Positions 9,393 through 17,500 of a stretch of 64,000 bases of DNA are shown here, piece by piece (position 1 is the first letter of the stretch; each line of letters opens with the position of its first letter). Position numbers and translations under genes: made by a program. This stretch comes from Serpentinimonas maccroryi (GTDB taxonomy: Bacteria; Pseudomonadota; Gammaproteobacteria; Burkholderiales; Burkholderiaceae_C): positions 2,108,001-2,172,000 of the forward strand of contig NZ_AP014569.1 of assembly GCF_000828915.1 (NCBI RefSeq), read 5' to 3'. Below the pieces are notes generated by a model. That model was not told the origin of the DNA. It ran no database searches and saw only the letters and a list, made by a program, of their open reading frames with translations.

Positions 9393-11462
9393 CTAGGGCG
9401 AAACCGGCGGGGCTGTACCGGCTCCGGGCTGCGCTTGGGCGCGCTGGGCAAATTCGGCGCGCAGCGCGCGCAGCTTGGCGCGCGGGTCCTCGCGCACCGG
9501 GGCGCTGTCGAGCTGCATGTCGGCGATGAAGCGGCTGGGCTGCCCCGGCACCGTCTCGCGCCCTTTTTTGCGCCGCTTGAGCCAGCTCACCACCAGCGTG
9601 TGCTGGGCCCGTGTGATGCCCACGTACATCAGCCGCCGCTCCTCTTGCAGGCGCTGCGCCAGCGCGGCGGCGTCTTCGTCGTCGGGGCGCATCGGCAGCA
9701 GCCCCTCGTTGACGCCCACCAACTGCACATGCGGCCACTCCAGCCCCTTGGCGGCGTGCAGGGTTGAGAGCGTGACCACGTCTTGCTCTTGCTGGCGGTC
9801 TTGCAAGGTGGTGATCAGGGCCACCGTCTGCGCCACATCGAGCATGGTCTGCGGTGCGCGCCCCGGCGCCGCCGCGTCGCCCGCGGCTGGGTCGGCGCAG
9901 CGCTGCGCCATCCAGTCGCAAAAATCGAGCACATTGCTCCAGCGGGCGCTGCCTTGCTGTGCGCTGTCGGCGTGGTCGAGCAGGTGCTGCTGGTAGCCGA
10001 TGCCTTGCAGCCAGTCGGCCAAAAAGGCCGCCGCCGCTTCTAGTCCGCGGCAGTGGCGGGCGCGGTATTGCAAGTCATTCAGGCTGCGCCCAAACTCGTG
10101 CAGGGTGGCGAGGGCGCGCGCTGGCATGGCTGCGCTCAGGGAATGCGCAAACAGGGCCTCGTAGAGGCTGAGTTTGTATTGGCTGGCAAAGGCGCCCAGC
10201 TGCTGCAGCGTCTGGTGCCCGATGCCGCGCTTGGGGGCGGTGGCGGCGCGCAGGAAGGCCGGGTCGTCGTCCGGGTTGGCCATCAGGCGCAGCCAAGCGC
10301 ACAGGTCTTTGATCTCGGCGCGCTCAAAAAACCCGGTGCCGCCCGAGACCTGGTACGGTATCTGCGCCTTGCGCAGCGCGGTTTCGAGCGGGCGCGACTG
10401 GTGGTTGGCGCGGTAGAGCACGGCAAAATCTTTGTAGGCCTTGTGCGCGCTGCCCGAGGCCGGGCCGCGCAGGCTCTGGATGCGCGCCACCACGCGCTCG
10501 GCCTCGTGCTCCTCGTGGTCGCAGGCTTGCAGGCGCACCGGCTCGCCCTCACCCAGATCGCTCCACAGCTGCTTGGGGTAGAGTTTGGGGTTGGGGGCGA
10601 TGACGTGGTTGGCGGCGCGCAAAATGGCGCCGGTGGAGCGGTAGTTCTGCTCCAGCTTGATCACCTGCAGAGCGGGAAAATCCTGCGGCAGGCGCTTGAG
10701 GTTGTCCAGCGTGGCGCCGCGCCAGCCGTAGATCGACTGGTCGTCGTCGCCCACGGCGGTGAACTGGGCGCGCGCGCCCACCAGCAGCTTGAGCAGCTCG
10801 TACTGGGTGGCGTTGGTGTCTTGGTATTCGTCGATCAGCACGTGACCGAGCTGCGCCTGCCAGCGCGCGCGCACCTCGGGGTGGCGCTGCAGCAGCGCCA
10901 GCGGCAGGCCGATCAGGTCGTCGAAATCCACGCTCTGGTAGGCCGCCAGCCGCTCTTGGTACTTGGCCATGACGAGGGCGATCTGGCGCTGCGCCTCGTC
11001 GCCGGCCTGCGCCAGCGCCTGCGCGGCGTCGAGGCCGGCGTTTTTCCAGCCGCTGATGGTCCACTGCCAATGGCGCGCCGTGACCGAGTCGGTGCTGGCG
11101 CCGCAGTCTTTGAGGAGGGAGGCGACGTCGTCGCTGTCGAGGATCGAGAACTGCGGTTTGAGGCCCAGCGCCGCGCCGTCTTGGCGCAGCAGACGCACCC
11201 CGAGCGCGTGAAAGGTGCAAATCAGCACCTGCTGCGCGGCGCGGCCAGCCAGCGCGCGGGCGCGCTCGCGCATTTCGGCCGCCGCCTTGTTGGTGAAGGT
11301 GATGGCGGCGATGCGCTCGGGCACCATGCCCTGCTGCAGCAGGCGCGCGATCTTGTGCGTGATCACGCGCGTCTTGCCCGAGCCGGCCCCGGCCAGCACC
11401 AGACACGGGCCGCCGTGGTGCGCGACGGCTTGGAGCTGGGCGGGGTTGAGGCCGGAGGACAT
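9393..11462 (-). CDS. rep: ATP-dependent DNA helicase Rep (UvrD/Rep superfamily 1)
   Basis: 690 residues from ATG 11462 (MSSGLNPAQLQAV). The frame continues upstream to 11582, but the extra 40 residues are not Rep-like and would overlap the divergent promoter region. SF1A motifs are present: Q motif NPAQLQAV, Walker A AGAGSGKTRVITH, DEYQDTN, GDDDQSIYGWRGA, YRSTGAILRAAN and TLHAAKGLEW. It is a 3'-5' helicase that assists replication forks by removing protein blocks. The N-terminus is closer to Rep than to UvrD or PcrA. It is divergent from the AEC exporter gene. Confidence 0.92.
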   Translation of the reverse strand: MSSGLNPAQLQAVAHHGGPCLVLAGAGSGKTRVITHKIARLLQQGMVPERIAAITFTNKAAAEMRERARALAGRAAQQVLICTFHALGVRLLRQDGAALGLKPQFSILDSDDVASLLKDCGASTDSVTARHWQWTISGWKNAGLDAAQALAQAGDEAQRQIALVMAKYQERLAAYQSVDFDDLIGLPLALLQRHPEVRARWQAQLGHVLIDEYQDTNATQYELLKLLVGARAQFTAVGDDDQSIYGWRGATLDNLKRLPQDFPALQVIKLEQNYRSTGAILRAANHVIAPNPKLYPKQLWSDLGEGEPVRLQACDHEEHEAERVVARIQSLRGPASGSAHKAYKDFAVLYRANHQSRPLETALRKAQIPYQVSGGTGFFERAEIKDLCAWLRLMANPDDDPAFLRAATAPKRGIGHQTLQQLGAFASQYKLSLYEALFAHSLSAAMPARALATLHEFGRSLNDLQYRARHCRGLEAAAAFLADWLQGIGYQQHLLDHADSAQQGSARWSNVLDFCDWMAQRCADPAAGDAAAPGRAPQTMLDVAQTVALITTLQDRQQEQDVVTLSTLHAAKGLEWPHVQLVGVNEGLLPMRPDDEDAAALAQRLQEERRLMYVGITRAQHTLVVSWLKRRKKGRETVPGQPSRFIADMQLDSAPVREDPRAKLRALRAEFAQRAQAQPGAGTAPPVSP

Positions 11463-11559
11463 GGGCGTGGTGATGGGGGGCTGAGTTGTGCTGCGCGGAT
11501 TTGGCCAAGGGGCGATCATATGCGCCCCCTGGGTCCGCTTGCAGCGACAATAGCGCGCC

Positions 11560-12573
11560 GTGTTTGACATCCTACTCGTCACCTTTCCCTTTTTTGCGCT
11601 CGTGCTGGCCGGTTACGCGGCCACGCGCCGGGGCTGGCTGGCGCTGAGCGCGATTCCGGGGCTCAACGCCTTCGTGCTCTACTTTGCCCTGCCGGCGATG
11701 CTGTTTCGCTTCGGCTCCACGACGCCGATCGGGCAGCTGCTGGACGCGGCGGTGTTGGTTGTCTATCTGCTGGTGGCGCTGCTGCTGGTGGGGCTGGTGG
11801 TGGCGCTCTCTAGGCGGCGCGGCTTGGGCTGGAACGATGCCGCCTTTGGCGCGCTGGTGGTGGCCTTCCCCAACACCGGCTTTATGGGCGTGCCCTTGCT
11901 GGCGGCGCTGCTGGGACCGCACAGCGTGGGCACGGTGATGGGGCTGATCGTGGTCGATATGGTGATCACCAGCTCGCTGTGCATTGCGCTCTCGCGCCTG
12001 GGCGGTCAGGCCGGCGGGGCGCTGGCGGCGGCCGGGCAGGCGCTGCGCGGCGTGCTGGCCAACCCGATGCCGTGGGCGATCGTGCTCGGCGCGCTGGCCT
12101 CGGCCTACAGCCTGCAGCTGCCGGGGCCGCTGCAGCAGACGGTGTGGCTGCTGGCCGACGCGGCGGCACCGGTGGCACTGTTCACCCTGGGCGCCGTGCT
12201 GGCGCGCGCGCAACTGCAAGCCTCTGCGCCGGCGCAGGGTGAGCAAGCTCAGCCCCTGCAAACACCAAAGCCTCAGCCCGCGCTGCTCGAACCGCTGCAG
12301 TTGGCGCTGTTCAAGCTGCTGCTGCACCCGCTGCTGGTGTGGCTGGCGGGCACCGGGGCGATGGCGCTCGGGCTGGGGCTCGATCCCTTTGCCCTGACGG
12401 TGATGGTGCTGGTGGCCGCGCTGCCCAGCGCCAGCAACGTGGTGCTGCTGGCCGAGCGCTTCGGCGCCGACAGCGGGCGCATCGCGCGCATCATTTTGTA
12501 CTCGACCGCGCTGTCGTTTCTGAGCTTTGCGGCGGCGGTGGCGTGGCTGGGGCCGGTTGCGGCTACAGGCTGA
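11560..12573 (+). CDS. AEC-family (auxin efflux carrier-like) transporter
   Basis: 337 residues, about ten hydrophobic helices, GTG start at 11560. The pattern of two five-helix halves and the segments AFGALVVAFPNTGFMGVPLL and ALPSASNVVLLAERFG fit the AEC/Mem_trans family. Members move small organic anions such as malonate or malate. The substrate cannot be read from the sequence. The last 11 bases overlap the 3' end of the convergent priA gene. Confidence 0.87.
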   Translation: MFDILLVTFPFFALVLAGYAATRRGWLALSAIPGLNAFVLYFALPAMLFRFGSTTPIGQLLDAAVLVVYLLVALLLVGLVVALSRRRGLGWNDAAFGALVVAFPNTGFMGVPLLAALLGPHSVGTVMGLIVVDMVITSSLCIALSRLGGQAGGALAAAGQALRGVLANPMPWAIVLGALASAYSLQLPGPLQQTVWLLADAAAPVALFTLGAVLARAQLQASAPAQGEQAQPLQTPKPQPALLEPLQLALFKLLLHPLLVWLAGTGAMALGLGLDPFALTVMVLVAALPSASNVVLLAERFGADSGRIARIILYSTALSFLSFAAAVAWLGPVAATG

Positions 12574-14746
12574 CCGGGTCCACATCGATGGCCCAGCGCA
12601 GCAGACCGCGCCCGGGCGGCTGGCGGCGCAACGCGTGCAGCAGCGGCTGCCAAGCTGCCAAAAAGGCCTGCAGCGCCGGGCGCGAGGGGCTCTCGACCAG
12701 CATCTGCGCGCGCTCAACGCCCGCCACGCGCTGCACCGTGAGCGGCAGCGGCGGGTACAGCGTGCTCTGCGCCAAGCCGGGCAGGCTGGCGCTGCGGGCA
12801 GCGTCAGCAGCGGCTTGCAGCCACGCCTGTGCCGTGGCCTGGGTGCGGGCTTCGGCGCGCAGCAGCGCCTGAAAGCTGAACGGTGGCATCTGCGCGCTGG
12901 CGCGCTCGCGCAGCTGCTGCGCCGCAAAGGCCGGGTAGTCGTGGCGCGCCAGCGCGGCAAACAGCGGGTGCTGCGGGTACCAGGTCTGCACCCAGAGCTC
13001 GACCTCGGCCTGCTGCGCGGCCACAAAGGCGGCGTCGCGCCCGGCGCGGCCCGCGGCTTGCAGCAGCAGCGCAAACAGGCGCTCGGGGGCGCGGTAGTCA
13101 CTTGAAAACAAGCCGCTGTCCACGTTCAGGCCCGCCACCAGCGTGATGCGGCGAAAGTCGTGCCCTTTGGCCACCATCTGGGTGCCCACCAGCACATCGA
13201 CCTCGCCCTCGTGCATCGCCGCCAAGCGGCTGTGCAGGCTGCCTTTGGCGCGCGTGCTGTCGGCGTCCAGCCGCGCCACCCGCACCGGGCTGCCGTCGGG
13301 GCGGCGCGCCTCGGCCAGCAGCGCGCCCAAGTGTTCCTCGACCTGCTCGGTGCCGCGCCCGACCGGCGCGATGTCGAGGTTGCCGCATGCCGGGCAGGCG
13401 CGCGGCACTGGGGTGGCGTGGCCGCAGTGGTGGCAGCGCAGGCTGCGGTCGAGCTTGTGAAAAACGGCGTGCGCGCTGCAGTGCGGGCAGTCGCTTTTCC
13501 AGCCGCAGGCGTGGCAGGCCAGCACCGGGGCGTAGCCGCGCCGATTCAGCAGCACCAGGCTTTGCTCGCCGCGGGCGGCGCGCGCGGCCAGTTGCGCCAG
13601 CAGCGGCGGGGCGATCAGGCACTGCTTGGGCTGCTGGTTCAGGTCCAGCAGGCGCAAGCGCGGCAGCGCCGCCCCGGCGATGCGCCCGGGCATCTGCAGC
13701 CGCTGGTAGCGCCCCTGCTCGGCCGCGTGCCAGCTCTCGAGCGCGGGCGTGGCCGAACCCAAAATGACTTGGCAGCGCGCCGTGCCCGATTCGAGCCGGG
13801 CGCGGTACACCGCCAGATCGCGCGCCGAGTAGCGCGCGCCGTCTTGGCTTTTGTAGCTCGGGTCGTGCTCTTCATCGACCACGATCAGGCGCAGGCGCGG
13901 CAGGCTGGCAAAGATCGCCATGCGCGTGCCCAGCACGATGCGCGCCTGGCCACGGTGCGCCGCCAACCAGTGGCGCAAGCGCTGCGCCGGGCTCAGGCCG
14001 CTGTGCAGCGCCACCACCCCGTGCGCACCAAAGCGCTCGCAAAAGCGCGCCTCCAGTTGCGGCGTCAGGTTGATCTCGGGCACCAGCACCAGCGCCTGCG
14101 CCTGCGGGTCTTGCTGCAACAGCGCCTGCGCCGCGCGCAAATAGACCTCGGTCTTGCCGCTGCCGGTGGCCCCAAACAGCAGCACCGGCTGCGTGCTCTG
14201 CGCCAGCGCAGCGAGCACGGCGGCTTGCTCCGGGCTGGGGGCTGGCACCACCGCGGCCGGGGCTAGCCCCGGATCTTGGGCGCCGGCACGCTCTTGCGCA
14301 TCGGCACCGGCACCGGCACCGGCAACCACGCCTGCGCCCAAGGCTGCGGCATCGAGTTTCTTTAGGCGGCGCAGCAAGGCCGCGCCGTCGAGCTCGCGCA
14401 GTTGCGGCGGCAGCGCCGCCAGCGCCACCTCGCCCAAGCCGCGCTGGTAGTAGCGCGCCGCAAACGCGATCAAGGCGCGCCAGTTGGCCTGCAACGGTGG
14501 CAGAGCGGCAAAAGATTCGCGCACCGGCTTCAAGCTGTCGGCGCTCAGGCCATCCGGCGGCTGCTCGTGCACCTGCCAGACGATGCCCAAGACCTCGCGC
14601 ACCCCCAGCGGCACCCGCACCAGCGCCCCCGGCTGCAACGGCTCGCTGCTCCAGTAGCTCAGGCTGTCGCCCAACCCGCTGTGGGCCGGGGTGGCCAACA
14701 CCACCTCGACCCAGCAGGCTGCAGTTGGCGCTAACTGTTCAGTCAT
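12563..14746 (-). CDS. priA: Primosomal protein N' (PriA helicase)
   Basis: 727 residues. An N-terminal DNA-binding 3'BD region is followed by an SF2 helicase core with Walker A LFGATGSGKTEVYL and DEEHD. Between the helicase lobes is a Cys-rich zinc site with two CxxC pairs in CHACGWKSDCPHC and two more in CHHCGHATPVPRACPACG. The C-terminal lobe carries GTQMVAKGHDF and QAAGRAGRD. PriA restarts stalled forks by loading the primosome. Two DnaA-box sequences lie 63-83 bases upstream of its start. It is convergent with, and overlaps by 11 bases, the AEC transporter gene. Confidence 0.97.
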   Translation of the reverse strand: MTEQLAPTAACWVEVVLATPAHSGLGDSLSYWSSEPLQPGALVRVPLGVREVLGIVWQVHEQPPDGLSADSLKPVRESFAALPPLQANWRALIAFAARYYQRGLGEVALAALPPQLRELDGAALLRRLKKLDAAALGAGVVAGAGAGADAQERAGAQDPGLAPAAVVPAPSPEQAAVLAALAQSTQPVLLFGATGSGKTEVYLRAAQALLQQDPQAQALVLVPEINLTPQLEARFCERFGAHGVVALHSGLSPAQRLRHWLAAHRGQARIVLGTRMAIFASLPRLRLIVVDEEHDPSYKSQDGARYSARDLAVYRARLESGTARCQVILGSATPALESWHAAEQGRYQRLQMPGRIAGAALPRLRLLDLNQQPKQCLIAPPLLAQLAARAARGEQSLVLLNRRGYAPVLACHACGWKSDCPHCSAHAVFHKLDRSLRCHHCGHATPVPRACPACGNLDIAPVGRGTEQVEEHLGALLAEARRPDGSPVRVARLDADSTRAKGSLHSRLAAMHEGEVDVLVGTQMVAKGHDFRRITLVAGLNVDSGLFSSDYRAPERLFALLLQAAGRAGRDAAFVAAQQAEVELWVQTWYPQHPLFAALARHDYPAFAAQQLRERASAQMPPFSFQALLRAEARTQATAQAWLQAAADAARSASLPGLAQSTLYPPLPLTVQRVAGVERAQMLVESPSRPALQAFLAAWQPLLHALRRQPPGRGLLRWAIDVDPVSL

Positions 14747-14808
14747 GGTGTTGAAAATGGGCCCAAGTGGCTGATTCGTCTGGGGTTGCGGCAGTTGCTC
14801 AACGCATC

Positions 14809-14829
14809 TGTGGATAACTTTGTGGATAG
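14809..14829. promoter_or_regulatory. Pair of DnaA-box sequences upstream of priA
   Basis: TGTGGATAA at 14809-14817 is the exact reverse complement of the canonical box TTATCCACA. A second copy, TGTGGATAG at 14821-14829, differs at one base. The two have the same orientation and are 12 bases apart start to start. They lie in the 5' region of priA, so DnaA could bind there and influence priA expression. Two sites are too few for an origin, and no dnaA or dnaN gene is near. Confidence 0.5.
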
Positions 14830-15180
14830 CCCTTGGATCGGGCCGCCAAGACCTTGCAAATCAAAGCCTTGTCTGCGCTGCCCAGAAAACGGGCAGCCGC
14901 TCAAGAACCAATCATATCAACAACTTGCATCGCGCCCCCAGAGACACAGGGAGGGTGTTGGGGTTTGTGCTCAGGTCTGGGTGCCGATGCGGTATTTGTG
15001 CATAAGGCACGCAATCGGGCGGACTCATGGCCCTTTTTGTGCTAGCCGAACCGCCTCCTGCGTCACCGTTTTTGCCTCCACCGCTTGGGCCGCAGCCCAA
15101 GATGAAGGGCGCCCAATGTCCGCCCTTGCGCGGCTTGCACCCAAACAGCGCCACCGTTGTGCGAAATGAACCAACCGGCC
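14830..15180. other. Intergenic region between priA and hemE
   Basis: About 350 bases lie between the DnaA boxes and the hemE stop. I see no convincing gene. A 127-codon plus-strand frame covers it (14786-15169), but it has no ribosome-binding site and its composition (many Cys, Arg, Pro, Ser) is that of random high-GC translation. No strong terminator hairpin with a T run was found behind hemE. The priA promoter probably lies in the first 100 bases of the gap, together with the DnaA boxes. Confidence 0.5.
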
Positions 15181-16299
15181 TCAAGCGCGCTGGCGCATCT
15201 GGCGCGAATGCCCGTGCACCGCCTCGACCAGCGCCTGCACGCTCTCGGGCGGGGTGTGCTGGCTGATGCCGTGCCCGAGGTTGAAGATGTGCGTGGGCCC
15301 GGGCTGGCTGGGGTCGGTGTGCGGGGCGCCAAACTGCTCCAGCACCCGCACCGCCTCGGCCGCCACCTGCTCGGGCGCGGCAAACAGCGCATTCGGGTCT
15401 AGGTTGCCCTGCAGCGCCTTGCCCGGCGCCCCGGCTGGCCCGCCCACGGCCGCGCGCGCCGCGCCCAGATTCACGGTCCAATCCAGCCCCAGCACCTCGC
15501 AGTCCAGCGCCGCCATCTGGCTGAGCCACAGGCCACCACCTTTGGTAAAGACGATGCGCGGAATGCGCTGCCCAGCGTGCTCGCGCGGCAGTTGCGCCAG
15601 CACGCGCGCGGTGTAGGCCAGGCTGAAGCGCTGAAAAGCGCCATCGGCCAGCACCCCGCCCCAGCTGTCGAAAATCATCACCGCTTGGGCCCCGGCCTCG
15701 ATCTGCGCGCGCAAATAGGCTGCGACCGCGTCGGCGTTGAGGGCCAGCACGCGCTCGAGCAAATCGGGGCGGCGGTAGAGCATGGTCTTGACGAGGCGGT
15801 AGTCGTCGCTGCCGCCGCCTTCGACCATGTAGCAGGCCAGCGTCCAAGGGCTGCCGCTAAAGCCGATCAGCGGCACCCGGCCCGCCAGCGCACGCCGGAT
15901 CGAGCTCACGGCGTCAAACACATAGCGCAGCCGCTCGAGGTCGGGCAGCGCCAGCGCCGCCACGTCGGCCTCGGTGCGCAGCGGGCGCTCAAATTTGGGC
16001 CCCTCGCCCTGGGTGAAGCTCAGGCCCAGCCCCATGGCGTCGGGCACGGTGAGGATGTCGCTAAACAGGATCGCCGCATCCAGCGCATAGCGCTCCAGGG
16101 GTTGCAGCGTGACTTCGGTGGCGTAGTCTGGGTGGGTGGCCAAGCCCATGAAGCTGCCGGCGCGCGCGCGCGAGGCGCGGTACTCGGGCAGGTAGCGCCC
16201 GGCCTGGCGCATGAGCCAGATCGGGGTGTGCTCTGTGGCTTGGCGCAGGCAAGCGCGCAAAAAGGTATCGTTTTGCAAAGGGGCGTAGGGCGTGTTCAT
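15181..16299 (-). CDS. hemE: Uroporphyrinogen decarboxylase
   Basis: 372 residues from ATG 16299. The start gives the family N-terminus with [16 protein letters not shown], the invariant substrate-binding Arg segment, at about residues 25-40. The second signature, [19 protein letters not shown], is present near residue 140. It converts uroporphyrinogen III to coproporphyrinogen III in haem synthesis. The length is as usual (about 355-370). A longer upstream frame to 16548 is not needed. Confidence 0.97.
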   Translation of the reverse strand: MNTPYAPLQNDTFLRACLRQATEHTPIWLMRQAGRYLPEYRASRARAGSFMGLATHPDYATEVTLQPLERYALDAAILFSDILTVPDAMGLGLSFTQGEGPKFERPLRTEADVAALALPDLERLRYVFDAVSSIRRALAGRVPLIGFSGSPWTLACYMVEGGGSDDYRLVKTMLYRRPDLLERVLALNADAVAAYLRAQIEAGAQAVMIFDSWGGVLADGAFQRFSLAYTARVLAQLPREHAGQRIPRIVFTKGGGLWLSQMAALDCEVLGLDWTVNLGAARAAVGGPAGAPGKALQGNLDPNALFAAPEQVAAEAVRVLEQFGAPHTDPSQPGPTHIFNLGHGISQHTPPESVQALVEAVHGHSRQMRQRA

Positions 16300-16337
16300 G
16301 GCGACGATTGTCGCGCAATGACAAGGGTCGGCATCGA

Positions 16338-16586
16338 TTAAAGATACTCGTCTTTCCAGCGCGCAGCGTCGGCCACAAGCTGCGTCAGCCGCTGCGCCTG
16401 CAGGCTCACGAGGGTGGCGATGCCTTGGACAAAGGCGCGCTCGTCCTCGCCCTCGTAGTCGGCGGCCTGGGCTTGGGCCACCGCTGCCGCCACGGCCAGT
16501 TTGGTCAAGCGCTGGCCTTCGCGACGCAACTGAAACCATGCTGCCCAAGCCAGCTCGCGATCAAGGTATATCTGATTTTCCGAAAT
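16338..16586 (-). CDS. Possible small protein of unknown function (start unresolved)
   Basis: The frame between hemE and the CoA-binding protein gene encodes up to 82 residues ending in [13 protein letters not shown]. The translation looks protein-like: amphipathic helices, one Asp/Glu-rich turn (DYEGEDERA) and balanced composition. It fills an otherwise empty 330-base gap. No ATG, GTG or TTG starts it in frame after the upstream gene's stop. The most likely beginning lies near ATT 16584-16586, just before [13 protein letters not shown]. It could be a real gene with an unusual start, or a decayed one. Function is not recognised. Confidence 0.35.
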   Translation of the reverse strand: MSENQIYLDRELAWAAWFQLRREGQRLTKLAVAAAVAQAQAADYEGEDERAFVQGIATLVSLQAQRLTQLVADAARWKDEYL

Positions 16587-16630
16587 TTTGCCGGCGCGCT
16601 GGCTAGTCGGCTGGCCGCAGCGGTGCCCGC

Positions 16631-17065
16631 CTAGCCCGGCCCGAGCAGGCGCTGGTGCTCGATTTTCAGGCAGCGATCGCTCACCACCTGCAGCCCGGCG
16701 GCGGCGGCGCGGGCCTCGGCTTCGGGGTGCACCACGCCGAGCTGCAGCCACAGCGCTGCCGCCCTGAGCGCGATCGCCGCGTCGGCCAGCGGCGGCACCT
16801 CGGCGCTTTGGCGGAACACATCGACGATGTCTAGGCGCAGCCCCTCGGCCGCCAAGGCGGCTGCGGCTTGCTCGAGGCTGGCGTGGCAGGGCTGGCCCAA
16901 AATCAGTTGTCCGGCAGCCATCGGATTCACCGGCAGCACGCGGTAGCCCTGCTGTTGCAGGTACTGCGCCACCCGGTGGCTGGGCCGCTCGGCTTGTGGC
17001 GACAGCCCCACCACGGCGACGGTGTGGCTGCGGCGCAGCAGGGCGATCAGTTCGGTGTCGTTCAT
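16631..17065 (-). CDS. CoA-binding domain protein (YccU type)
   Basis: 144 residues from ATG 17065 (MNDTELIALLRRS). An in-frame codon five residues earlier is an alternative start. The Rossmann-like CoA-binding fold shows VAVVGLSPQAERPSHRVAQYL, then GYRVLPVNP, then the DIVDVFR motif. Small stand-alone CoA-binding proteins of this type are widespread, and their cellular role is not settled. The gene follows the rhodanese lipoprotein gene by 18 bases on the same strand, in a group with the dsbD-like gene. Confidence 0.85.
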   Translation of the reverse strand: MNDTELIALLRRSHTVAVVGLSPQAERPSHRVAQYLQQQGYRVLPVNPMAAGQLILGQPCHASLEQAAAALAAEGLRLDIVDVFRQSAEVPPLADAAIALRAAALWLQLGVVHPEAEARAAAAGLQVVSDRCLKIEHQRLLGPG

Positions 17066-17083
17066 GCCCGCCCCCTTCACCGC

Positions 17084-17494
17084 TCAGCCGCCGCTGCCCG
17101 GGCGCACCATGGGCCAGCCGCGCCGCGCCCAGCCGCTCATGCCGCCATCGACGAAGCGCACGTGCGTCAGGCCGGCGGCGTGCAACTGCTCGGCCACGCG
17201 CGCCGAACGGTTTTGCGTGTTGCAAATCAGCAGCAGCGGCTTGGCGGGGTCGCGCGGCAGTTCGTTGAGGCGCGCGGGCAACTGCGACATGGGCAGCAGC
17301 ACCATCCCCGGGGCCACGCCGTGCGCGTGCTCGGAGGGTTCGCGGATGTCAACCAGCACCGCGCCGCCCGATTCGAGCAGCGCCCGGCCGTCGTCGAGGC
17401 TCACTTGCAGAGCGGGGTTGGCAGGGGAGCAGGCGTTGAGGAGCATGATGGTCAGGGCAGCCAAAGCCGCTTTGAGTAGGGAAGTCGGGCGCAT
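17084..17494 (-). CDS. Rhodanese-domain lipoprotein
   Basis: 136 residues from ATG 17494. A TTG two codons earlier directly abuts the dsbD-like stop. A lipoprotein signal ends at LLNAC (Cys near residue 22), so the protein is probably lipid-anchored in the periplasm. The rhodanese domain follows, with VLVDIREPSEH and the active-site loop CNTQNRSA (Cys near 91), and ends in FVDGGMSGW. Rhodaneses transfer sulfane sulfur or bind thiol compounds. The position directly after a thiol-disulfide reductase gene suggests a periplasmic sulfur or redox role. Confidence 0.88.
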   Translation of the reverse strand: MRPTSLLKAALAALTIMLLNACSPANPALQVSLDDGRALLESGGAVLVDIREPSEHAHGVAPGMVLLPMSQLPARLNELPRDPAKPLLLICNTQNRSARVAEQLHAAGLTHVRFVDGGMSGWARRGWPMVRPGSGG

Positions 17495-17500
17495 TTTCAA

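Noticed and set aside
14747-14830. Replication origin suggested by the DnaA boxes
   Set aside because: Only two boxes, no AT-rich unwinding region, and no dnaA, dnaN or gidA nearby.
14786-15169. 127-codon plus-strand frame between priA and hemE
   Set aside because: No start signal, composition of random high-GC translation, and it crosses the DnaA boxes.
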